This document shows positions 1-5,373 of a DNA stretch of 5,373 nt, piece by piece. The notes beneath the pieces are model-generated. The model was given only the letters and a program-made list of their open reading frames with translations, was not told the origin of the DNA and made no database searches. Numbering within the stretch: position 1 is the stretch's first letter; every line of letters begins with the position of its first letter. The translations under genes were made by a program, and so were the position numbers. Source of the stretch: Methanomicrobiales archaeon (GTDB taxonomy: Archaea > Halobacteriota > Methanomicrobia > Methanomicrobiales > JACTUA01); contig JAJRCP010000019.1 in NCBI GenBank assembly GCA_028678885.1, positions 1 through 5,373 of the forward strand, in the 5' to 3' direction.

Positions 1-1
1 A

Positions 2-88
2 CATGATGGGGTTTACCCACGCGTATTATTGTTCGAATGGTACGGAAAAGGAACAAAGGAAAAAATAATCGATTTAGTTAATGTATAA
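2..88 (+). CDS. Possible C-terminal end of a rightward gene (partial, weak)
   Basis: The frame beginning at position 2 is open from the window edge to a TAA at 86-88. It reads as a plausible protein tail ending LFEWYGKGTKEKIIDLVNV, with an amphipathic, lysine-rich character. A run of six T (99-104) follows 11 nt after the stop, as expected for an archaeal T-tract terminator. A second frame, starting at position 3, is also open to a TAA at 66-68 (tail NGTEKEQRKK), so the frame choice is uncertain. With only about 28 codons visible, chance openness cannot be excluded. No function can be given. If real, the gene is convergent with the ABC operon. Confidence 0.22.
   Translation, partial: HDGVYPRVLLFEWYGKGTKEKIIDLVNV
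43..70 (-). terminator. T-rich terminator of the leftward ABC operon
   Basis: Read on the minus strand, about 65-90 nt beyond the ATPase stop codon, this stretch is pyrimidine-rich, with TTATTTTTTCC followed by TTTGTTCC and TTTTCC. Archaeal RNA polymerase commonly terminates at such T-tracts without a strong hairpin, and no convincing stem is visible here. The call rests on composition and on its position after the last gene of the operon. Confidence 0.4.
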
Positions 89-134
89 CTTCAACCTCTT
101 TTTTACTGGTGAGTGTAAGGGAATTGTATCTCCT

Positions 135-803
135 CTAATTCACCATTTTGCCGTCTTTCAGATGGACAATGCGATCGAAATATTCCTTATGCCAGTCTTC
201 ATGGGATACCATGACGATGGTCTGCTGCATCTCTTGGTTAATCTCTTTGAAGAGATCCAGTACCGTCCGCGAATTCTCAGTATCCAGGTTCGCACAGGGT
301 TCGTCCGCAAACAGGATATCCGGAGTGTTGACTATCGCCCGGGCAATGGCGACCCGTTGCTGTTGTCCTCCTGAAAGCTCGCTCTGGAGATGATCCCTTC
401 GATCCCACAATCCGATCTTATGTAGGATATCCTTGGTAGCGGCAATGTATTCCTTCTCTTTCCGGTCCTTACGGAGCATTGCTGGCAGACAGATATTTTC
501 CTTCACCGTGAGTTCCGGGACCAAGGCATAATCTTGGAAGACATAGCCGAGTTTGTAGAGGCGGAACATGGTTCGCTCCCAATCGGTGAGTCGGCGCACA
601 TCAATCCCATCGATCTGGATGGAACCACTGGTAGGATCGTCAAGCAGGCCGAGCAGGTGCAGGAGAGTGGATTTCCCGCTCCCGCTAGGGCCCATAATAC
701 CAATGAATTCCCCCTTGTCGATAGCAAGGTTCACACCGTCCAGGGCTTTTACTTCGACCTGTCCCATCTGATAGACCTTGCGCAGATCCTGAATCTCGAT
801 CAT
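135..803 (-). CDS. ABC transporter ATP-binding protein, LolD/MacB type
   Basis: This 222-residue cytoplasmic ATPase should power the adjacent permease. All nucleotide-binding motifs are visible: Walker A GPSGSGKST (38-46), Q-loop glutamine (Q90), ABC signature LSGGQQQR (143-150), Walker B ILFADEP with catalytic E168, D-loop NLD (172-174) and switch histidine H201 in MVSHE. The length and the start MIEIQDLRKVYQMG are typical of the LolD/MacB/FtsE-like group (COG1136). The ATG at 803 was chosen because the fold begins there. The frame stays open upstream to 917, but that part lies inside the permease gene. The start is 4 nt after the permease TGA, with GGGCGTGAG just upstream, which suggests translational coupling. 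The segment after Walker B reads ADEPCANLD, where ADEPTGNLD is usual. The transported substrate cannot be read from this subunit. Confidence 0.96.
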   Translation of the reverse strand: MIEIQDLRKVYQMGQVEVKALDGVNLAIDKGEFIGIMGPSGSGKSTLLHLLGLLDDPTSGSIQIDGIDVRRLTDWERTMFRLYKLGYVFQDYALVPELTVKENICLPAMLRKDRKEKEYIAATKDILHKIGLWDRRDHLQSELSGGQQQRVAIARAIVNTPDILFADEPCANLDTENSRTVLDLFKEINQEMQQTIVMVSHEDWHKEYFDRIVHLKDGKMVN

Positions 804-807
804 GTTC

Positions 808-2022
808 TCACGCCCTGATAACATTCTGGATGTTCTCCCGAGCAACTTTCCAGGCAGGAAGGTATCCGGATACCACCGTTGCGGCGAACAGGATAACGCC
901 ATTGAAAGCCAGATCAAATGGGGTTACATAGGGAGTCGCAGAGAACTCCGGAGTGACCATCGGATTATAGGTCATATACACCACAATCAAACCGGTAAAT
1001 AGGAAGCCCACCAGGATTCCGGCGAGGGAAAGGAGGATCACCTGGAACCCGTAACTGTGCATGATCACCGATTTCTCCACCCCGATTGCTTTGAGTATCC
1101 CTATCTGTCTGCGATTATTGAGGGTCTTGATCATGATCACAATGAAAAGCACTACGACGGCTATGACGAGACTGACGAGCATGGAAATGAGTCCGATGAT
1201 AGAGAAGCTGGCCAGTGCCCGCCCGATGCCTTTATTCAGCAGTTCCTCTGTGGTCTCTACTTTTTCCCGTAAACCGTACTGCAGAAGTTCATTCTTCACA
1301 AACGATTCTGAATAATCTGGCTTGACCTTGACGGTGATATAGGGTGCATAGTTCAGGGGTTCTCCCACCACCTCTTGCATATCCTCCCAAGTGACAAACA
1401 CCCGGTTATCCATATCAAAGTTCCCGGTGCGGAAGATCCCCTTGACACGGTATTCTTTCTGGAAGCCATTGGCGAACTCCACAAGAATAGAGTCTCCAAC
1501 CCGCACGCCCCCCAAGGAGGGATTGAACTCATCCTCTTCTGGAATATTGGGGGAACCGGCCACCGATTCGCCGATGATTGCCTCCCCCATATCACCATCG
1601 CCAAGATAGCTCCCTGCGATCATTGTCGTATAGAGGGGGGACACATATTTTTCCTCCCTCGGTTGTATCGCGTTGATAGTGGTCCCGAGCAACCTTCCCC
1701 TGAATTTCAGGGTTGCCCCCATCTGATAGTGTGGGGTAGCCCTCTCCACCCCCGGTAGACCGTTCACCAGTGCAAGGGTGGTATCGAGATCGGAAATATA
1801 CTGATCTCCCTTGGCCGGCTCGATCAGGATGTTGGAGGTCTGGTAGGCGACGATCTGCTCCTTAATATCCACTCCTATACCGCTCATCAGTGAGGGGAAG
1901 AACATCATATTGGTGAAGACCATGCTGATGATGAGTATATTGAGGAGTACACTGGAGCGGTTACCCCGCACCAGGGAGCGCCAGGCCAGGAACAGGGCTA
2001 CTTTCAGCTCTTTTTTAGCCAT
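808..2022 (-). CDS. ABC transporter permease, MacB/FtsX type
   Basis: This 404-residue membrane protein has MacB-like topology. An N-terminal segment LAWRSLVRGNRSSVLLNILII leads into TM1 (about 23-46). A large extracytoplasmic domain of the MacB_PCD kind follows (about 47-270), containing GVERATPHY, VRVGDSILVEF and YRVKGIFRTGNFDMDNRVFV. Then come three TM segments (about 272-298, 325-350, 370-388). Between TM2 and TM3 is the family's cytoplasmic motif NNRRQIGILKAIGVEKSVI (302-320), and the C-terminus GYLPAWKVARENIQNVIRA is the usual FtsX ending. MacB-type permeases usually dimerise and act by mechanotransmission or extrusion, not by classical import. The ATG at 2022 overlaps the end of the upstream gene by 19 nt, indicating coupled expression. 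Only weak Shine-Dalgarno complementarity (GGGG) is seen. No separate HlyD-like adaptor is in the window, so the COG1361-type protein is the likely extracellular partner. The substrate is unknown. Confidence 0.95.
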   Translation of the reverse strand: MAKKELKVALFLAWRSLVRGNRSSVLLNILIISMVFTNMMFFPSLMSGIGVDIKEQIVAYQTSNILIEPAKGDQYISDLDTTLALVNGLPGVERATPHYQMGATLKFRGRLLGTTINAIQPREEKYVSPLYTTMIAGSYLGDGDMGEAIIGESVAGSPNIPEEDEFNPSLGGVRVGDSILVEFANGFQKEYRVKGIFRTGNFDMDNRVFVTWEDMQEVVGEPLNYAPYITVKVKPDYSESFVKNELLQYGLREKVETTEELLNKGIGRALASFSIIGLISMLVSLVIAVVVLFIVIMIKTLNNRRQIGILKAIGVEKSVIMHSYGFQVILLSLAGILVGFLFTGLIVVYMTYNPMVTPEFSATPYVTPFDLAFNGVILFAATVVSGYLPAWKVARENIQNVIRA

Positions 2023-3338
2023 GGAAGTGCCCCGGAACCGTTCTTTTTAGGGAGATACCAGTACCGGTATCCAATGAATCCTCCAAGAACGAGGAGTACA
2101 CCGAGCGGCAGCACGACTCCCAGCCCTTCACTGGGTAGGACGCGGACTGACATGGTGCGGGTGAGGGTGTGCGTACCGGTATCGTCGATGTAGGTAATAG
2201 TGATATTATAGGAGTATGTCCCGCCCTTTCCCCCATCCAGCATGAAGATGGCCGGGGCATCATTGCCCGGTTTGATCTTGCCAATGAACGCCTCACGGGT
2301 GCCGGTCATGGGCAGGTCGATGGTTGCTGCTACCTGTTTTGCTTCCCCGGTTCCGGTGTTCTCAATACGGATGGTGAGATCAAAGGGCTGGCCTTCTACC
2401 ACCCTGCGGGGACTGGTATCCACGGAGACAAATCCCAGCTCAGCCTGGCCTTCGAACTGGATATCAATCGACGTGGTCCGTTCGTAGACCTGGCCATCCA
2501 CGCCTGTATATTGGAGGGTCACGGGAATGCGGGTCAGTCCGGAACTGGTTTTTTTGTCAGAGACCAGGATCAGATCGACATTCTTCTGCTGACCCCCAGT
2601 GATCGTCCCCAGATGATACAGATCTGTGTTCCTGGGCGCGATCGTCGTGCTACTGTTCTCGATCTGTACCGTAACGTCATCGGCCAGGAGCTGACCATCG
2701 TTTCTGATGGTAAGCGTTACCGGAATTTCATCCCCCGGCTGCACAGAATCAGGAAGGGAACTACTAAGGATCAGGATCGCCTGCCTTTGGACACCAATAG
2801 TCGAATTTACATTGACGGGGATGGGGTATCTCATATTGGTGCCCTCTAGGGTGCGAATCCATACCTCTGGGAAGTACATGCCGCTCTTTGCGGGTGCCTG
2901 GATTAGGAAGGTAAGCTGCATCGATTGGCCTGGACCCAAGGCACCGACATGATCGTACGTACCTTTGACCACCTCCAGTCCGTTGCCAAACAGATTCACT
3001 GAATCAAAAACCGCGGAAATGTCCTTAGTTTGTGAGGTGGTGGTAGAACCGGCATTGCTGCTGTCCACCAAAGTTTCTGTCAAGCTCGCACTGTTTGCGG
3101 TATTCTGCATCACGATAGTAATCGTTCCCTGTTCTCCCGGGAGGAGCACAGGTGGGGTGACCTGATAACTCGCAATAGTGATGGTGGGATCACCGGTGGT
3201 CGCTGTCACCGCGGGGATTAATGCCGCCAGCACGCACGATATCAGCAGTAAAGGTAGTAATAACCTGCCCCTCTTCATGCCACCCTGTTTATCATGAGGA
3301 TGCTTCTGTTCGGTCATATGCATCATTTCATTTATCAT
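2004..3338 (-). CDS. Secreted, membrane-anchored COG1361-type (S-layer-like / CARDB-like) beta-sandwich protein
   Basis: This 444-residue protein starts the ABC operon. A signal peptide begins at residue 21 (MKRGRLLLPLLLISCVLAAL, probable cleavage near AVTA, 43-46). At least three Ig-like beta-sandwich modules follow, each with a related motif: LLPGEQGTITIVMQNT (65-80), VQPGDEIPVTLTIRNDGQ (199-216) and VVEGQPFDLTIRIENTGTGE (313-332). A TM helix (about 405-427) then precedes a short basic tail (YLPKK...LKKS). It should therefore sit on the outer face, anchored at its C-terminus. Such COG1361-like proteins often neighbour MacB-type ABC genes in methanogens, which supports a role as the transporter's extracellular subunit. 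The start is uncertain. ATG 3338 fits a TATA box about 30 nt upstream, but Met8 (3317) and Met21 (3278, directly before the signal peptide) are credible. LISC (32-35) resembles a lipobox, but hydrophobic residues continue after it. Confidence 0.88.
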   Translation of the reverse strand: MINEMMHMTEQKHPHDKQGGMKRGRLLLPLLLISCVLAALIPAVTATTGDPTITIASYQVTPPVLLPGEQGTITIVMQNTANSASLTETLVDSSNAGSTTTSQTKDISAVFDSVNLFGNGLEVVKGTYDHVGALGPGQSMQLTFLIQAPAKSGMYFPEVWIRTLEGTNMRYPIPVNVNSTIGVQRQAILILSSSLPDSVQPGDEIPVTLTIRNDGQLLADDVTVQIENSSTTIAPRNTDLYHLGTITGGQQKNVDLILVSDKKTSSGLTRIPVTLQYTGVDGQVYERTTSIDIQFEGQAELGFVSVDTSPRRVVEGQPFDLTIRIENTGTGEAKQVAATIDLPMTGTREAFIGKIKPGNDAPAIFMLDGGKGGTYSYNITITYIDDTGTHTLTRTMSVRVLPSEGLGVVLPLGVLLVLGGFIGYRYWYLPKKNGSGALPWLKKS

Positions 3339-3364
3339 GGCTTCTCAGGTAATTCATAATAGTA

Positions 3365-3372
3365 TTTATATA
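3365..3372 (-). promoter_or_regulatory. Candidate TATA box for the leftward COG1361-ABC operon
   Basis: On the minus strand this reads TATATAAA, close to the archaeal TATA-box consensus. The usual 25-27 nt spacing puts the transcription start near 3342, just upstream of the ATG at 3338. The operon transcript would then be nearly leaderless if Met1 is used, or would have a leader of about 64 nt if the start is at 3278. The box abuts and slightly overlaps the first unit of the 13-nt repeat array, so a protein bound to the array could affect TBP access. Confidence 0.5.
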
Positions 3373-3435
3373 TTATCTTATTGTATCATAATCGAATATC
3401 ATAATCTTGTATCATATGCTTTTATTATCTTATAC
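3371..3435. repeat. Five-unit 13-nt tandem array in the divergent promoter region (putative operator)
   Basis: Five consecutive 13-nt units start at 3371, 3384, 3397, 3410 and 3423, and all begin TATYAT. Units 1 and 5 are TATTATCTTATTG and TATTATCTTATAC (11 of 13 identical). Units 2 and 3 share TATCATAATC exactly, and unit 4 is TATCATATGCTTT. The order is therefore A-B-B-B-A. A near-inverted copy, GATTATGGTAT, overlaps the ATG of the rightward gene (3452-3462). The array fills most of the space between the divergent genes. It is best read as a multi-site binding region for a transcription factor, with the adjacent HTH-PAS protein as the obvious candidate. The periodicity is seen directly; the operator role is inferred. 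The region is AT-rich, which lowers the weight of any single match. Confidence 0.55.
3420..3428 (+). promoter_or_regulatory. Candidate TATA box for the rightward HTH-PAS gene
   Basis: TTTTATTAT lies about 26 nt before position 3450, so the transcription start would fall within a few nucleotides of the ATG at 3456. That predicts a leaderless or near-leaderless mRNA, which agrees with the lack of a Shine-Dalgarno sequence (only AGAAG at 3441-3445). The box overlaps units 4 and 5 of the 13-nt array. An alternative is the stronger TTTATATA at 3365-3372 read rightward, which would give a leader of about 60 nt. Confidence 0.35.
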
Positions 3436-3455
3436 TTCCCAGAAGATCTTTGATT

Positions 3456-4805
3456 ATGGTATCCAGCAAGGTGCAGGAAGACTTTACCTACATCAAAAAG
3501 GTTCTACGGGAAAATCCGCAGGGAATGACAGTCACTGACATGGCAAAGGTACTCGGACGGACCAAGAACACGGTCGGTAGATATATGGATATATTATATG
3601 CTTCCGGCCAAGTGGAGATAAGATGCTGCGGGACAGCGAAGATCTTTTCCCTGGCGCAGCGGGTACCTTTCGCGACCATTCTCAAGCATACCCGTGACCT
3701 GATGATCGTTCTTGATAAGGATCTGCGCATTCTTGATATCAACGAACCCTTCCTCTCTCTCCTCAATAAATCCCGGGAAGAGGTGGTTGGCAGCAATATT
3801 GAATATCTTTCCCTCGCCGATCTTTCTGTCCAGGAGCTTGTAGGGAAACTTGCCACCGCCATCCGAGAGAAGAAGATACCGGAAGACCTTTACGTCAGCA
3901 ATGAGACGGAACACTTTTTCAAGGCCCGGATACTCGAGACCCTTTTTGAAGACGATAGCCACGGGTTCACGGTGATTCTAATCGACCTCACCGAACATAA
4001 ACGAATGGACGAGCAGCTACAGGCCAGCGAGAAACGGTTCAGGGACCTGGTAAATCTGCTTCCTCAGCCGGTCTTTGAGGCCAACTCCTCAGGGATCCTC
4101 CTCTTCGCTAACCAGCAGGCCTACCTTACCTTCGGGTACACTTCGGAGGAGCTCATAGACCAGATTAATGTATGGAGTATGATCGCACCGGAAGACCGAG
4201 AGAGGGCACGACGAAATATCGCCCAGATGCTCCAAGATGGACAGCCGACGAAAGAAGAGTTCATCGCCTTGCGCAAGGACGGCACCCGGTTCCCCATCGT
4301 AGACCATGCCGCACCTATCTATCATGGAGGCCAGATCGTGGGATTCCGGGGGATTGTCATCGATCTCACCCATCGGAAAGAGGCAGAGGAGGAGCTGCGC
4401 AGAGAACGTGATTTCATTGATGCAACCCTCCATGTCATCGATGCCCTAGTGTTGGTTCTCGATCGGGAAGGAAGGATCGTGCGGTTCAACCATGCCTGCG
4501 AGGTGCTCACCGGGTATACTGAAGGGGAGGTGAGGGGCCAGCCTTTCTGGGATATATTCCTTATCCCAGAAGAGGCCGATGAGGTGAAGAAAGTCTTTGC
4601 CGCGCTGGTGGCCGATGTCACCACCCCGCTGCAGCACGGCAACTATTGGGTGACCAAGAACGGTGAACGGAAATTCATCCAATGGTCCAATACCATTCTC
4701 CGCGATGAGGAAGGTAAGGTCACCTACGTGATCGGCACCGGCATCGATCACACCGGCTATCGCAATCTGGAACAAAAACTGCTTGACACCAGAAACGTGC
4801 AGTAG
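3456..4805 (+). CDS. Winged-HTH transcriptional regulator with three PAS domains
   Basis: This 449-residue, probably cytoplasmic sensor-regulator has no predicted TM segment. An N-terminal winged HTH (about 5-66) carries MTVTDMAKVLGRTKNTVGRYMDIL (24-47, recognition helix about 36-47) and a wing with a CC pair (57-58). The junction AKIFSLAQRVPFATIL resembles that of HTH-PAS proteins in Methanomicrobiales. PAS1 (about 73-182), PAS2 (about 193-308, GYTSEEL and a PAC ending IDLTHRKEAEEELR) and PAS3 (about 320-435, GYTEGEVRGQPFW and a PAC ending GTGIDHTGYRNLEQKL) follow, with charged helical linkers. The protein ends after PAS3. No histidine kinase, GGDEF or receiver domain is present, so it should act as a one-component regulator whose PAS domains sense a ligand, redox state or partner protein. 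The ATG at 3456 is preferred over the in-frame TTG at 3450. It is divergent from the ABC operon and shares its control region. Confidence 0.93.
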   Translation: MVSSKVQEDFTYIKKVLRENPQGMTVTDMAKVLGRTKNTVGRYMDILYASGQVEIRCCGTAKIFSLAQRVPFATILKHTRDLMIVLDKDLRILDINEPFLSLLNKSREEVVGSNIEYLSLADLSVQELVGKLATAIREKKIPEDLYVSNETEHFFKARILETLFEDDSHGFTVILIDLTEHKRMDEQLQASEKRFRDLVNLLPQPVFEANSSGILLFANQQAYLTFGYTSEELIDQINVWSMIAPEDRERARRNIAQMLQDGQPTKEEFIALRKDGTRFPIVDHAAPIYHGGQIVGFRGIVIDLTHRKEAEEELRRERDFIDATLHVIDALVLVLDREGRIVRFNHACEVLTGYTEGEVRGQPFWDIFLIPEEADEVKKVFAALVADVTTPLQHGNYWVTKNGERKFIQWSNTILRDEEGKVTYVIGTGIDHTGYRNLEQKLLDTRNVQ

Positions 4806-4865
4806 AGAGTTCGTTATTGTTGATCGGTCAGTCGATATTTGGTAAGTCTAAAATTGGATCCACAG

Positions 4866-4877
4866 AAAAAAGAAAAA
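4866..4877 (-). terminator. T-tract terminator of the leftward right-edge gene, in the convergent gap 4806-4941
   Basis: On the minus strand this is TTTTTCTTTTTT, about 70 nt beyond the stop of the right-edge gene. It directly follows GGTCCGACC, a very short inverted repeat too small to be a strong hairpin. The T-tract fits archaeal termination. The rest of the 136-nt gap between the convergent genes holds no gene. For the rightward HTH-PAS gene only a short T-run at 4920-4923, within the palindrome AAAACGTTTT, could serve as a terminator, and that is weak. Confidence 0.5.
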
Positions 4878-4945
4878 GGTCGGACCAAGTGATCTCGCAC
4901 TCCGGGCACATCCAAAACGTTTTCTATGCATCCCGTGACTTTCAC

Positions 4946-5373
4946 TTAATAACGACCGCTCCCTGTTGAGAGGTGACTTTCACCCTGTAACCATCCCTGG
5001 TAGTTGTTTTCTAGGGTCACCTCAATTGCCTCTTCATAAGAATTTCCTGACCATCCCCAGTCCCACCACTGATTCATTCCTCCGTTCAAGATAGAGATGG
5101 TGAGGTTACCCTCCTTGCTGGATGAAGATAGTACATAGATCGGAACCATGTACTGGTAACAATATCCAGGCAGCGATGGACCCTGGCAAGGTATAGATTT
5201 GAACAATTCCGGGTACGAGAGTAACGGTTCCCGATTGAATGGATTTTGGGTATCGATTAATCGCTGTACTCTCTGTGAAATGCCAAACTCTACTGGTATC
5301 AGAACCGGGGTCTCGTTGGAATAGGCTGTTTCCGCGGGTAACGGAGTGCGTTCCGGTGTACTTCCCGGTTCGA
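4946..5373 (-). CDS. C-terminal part of an unrecognised, probably secreted protein (5' end outside the window)
   Basis: The frame is open from the right edge to TAA at 4946-4948, giving about 142 residues of the C-terminal part. I do not recognise the family. The visible N-terminal stretch is rich in Pro, Thr, Ser and Glu (GSTPERTPLPAETAYSNETP), like the spacer after the signal peptide or lipobox of archaeal surface proteins. A globular part follows with two nearby cysteines (PCQGPSLPGYC), a strand-like YMVPIYVLSSS, and a tryptophan cluster NGGMNQWWDWGWSGNSYEEA. No ATG start fits in the window; a TTG at 5206 lies mid-frame and has no ribosome site. The last codons may be frameshifted: from about 5001 the +1 frame encodes DGYRVKVTSQQGAVVIK and stops at 4942. 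That tail looks more protein-like than the GESHLSTGSGRY of the main frame. Secretion and frameshift are inferences. Confidence 0.7.
   Translation of the reverse strand, partial: EPGSTPERTPLPAETAYSNETPVLIPVEFGISQRVQRLIDTQNPFNREPLLSYPELFKSIPCQGPSLPGYCYQYMVPIYVLSSSSKEGNLTISILNGGMNQWWDWGWSGNSYEEAIEVTLENNYQGWLQGESHLSTGSGRY

Noticed and set aside
804..917. A 38-residue N-terminal extension of the ATPase frame beginning near MIWLSMALSC
   Set aside because: It lies entirely within the permease coding region in another frame, and the ABC fold starts at the ATG at 803.
1375..1758. A 127-codon plus-strand open frame opposite the permease
   Set aside because: It is an antisense shadow of the well-supported permease domain, with no motif of its own.
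2169..2849. A 226-codon open frame on the plus strand
   Set aside because: It is antisense to the COG1361-type gene, whose minus-strand product has a signal peptide, repeated beta-sandwich motifs and a TM anchor. The plus-strand translation shows no recognisable domain.
3371..3435. The 13-nt repeats as a CRISPR array or replication iterons
   Set aside because: The units are contiguous without unique spacers and much shorter than CRISPR repeats. No cas or replication initiator gene is nearby, and the location between divergent starts fits an operator better.
3450..3452. TTG start two codons upstream of the HTH-PAS ATG
   Set aside because: There is no ribosome site that favours it, and an ATG is present six bases downstream. 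The difference is only two residues.
3488..3962. Two minus-strand open frames (about 120 codons each) opposite the HTH-PAS gene
   Set aside because: The plus-strand frame has a clear HTH and PAS1 in this region; the antisense products are unremarkable.
4878..4886. GGTCGGACC inverted repeat next to the T-tract
   Set aside because: The arms are only 3-4 bp with a loop too small for a stable hairpin, so I rely on the T-tract alone for the terminator call.
4914..4923. Palindrome AAAACGTTTT in the convergent gap
   Set aside because: It is short, isolated and of low complexity. It may be part of a weak terminator, but does not support an operator call by itself.

Overview
The window looks like a piece of a methanogenic archaeon's chromosome, most likely Methanomicrobiales (Methanoregula/Methanospirillum-like). 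This is inferred from three things: the winged-HTH plus multi-PAS regulator type, the operon of an extracellular beta-sandwich (COG1361-type) protein with a MacB/FtsX-type ABC transporter, and AT-rich TATA-type promoter sequence with T-tract terminators and no strong Shine-Dalgarno sites. No 16S or marker gene is present, so the taxonomic call is an inference.

Layout. Positions 1-134 are intergenic and may include the last codons of a rightward gene that enters from the left edge. Positions 135-3338 hold a compact leftward operon. In transcription order it encodes a membrane-anchored, secreted beta-sandwich protein (2004-3338), a MacB/FtsX-type ABC permease (808-2022, overlapping the previous gene by 19 nt) and its LolD/MacB-type ATPase (135-803, starting 4 nt after the permease stop). 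The short AT-rich region 3339-3455 separates this operon from a divergent, rightward gene (3456-4805) for a winged-HTH protein with three PAS domains and no kinase domain. Positions 4806-4941 are a convergent intergenic gap with a leftward T-tract terminator. The 3' part of a leftward gene (4946 to the right edge) encodes the C-terminal region of an unrecognised, probably secreted protein. Its last codons may be frameshifted.

How the parts may work together. The three leftward genes look like one unit. The ATPase energises a four-TM permease with a large extracytoplasmic domain, and the anchored COG1361-type protein would be its extracytoplasmic partner. The HTH-PAS protein is a plausible sensor-regulator of the operon, of itself, or of both, because the two transcription units share one divergent control region. 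That region carries the most striking non-coding signal here: five consecutive 13-nt units (3371-3435), each beginning TATYAT, in an A-B-B-B-A order. The outer units coincide with the candidate TATA boxes of the two divergent promoters.
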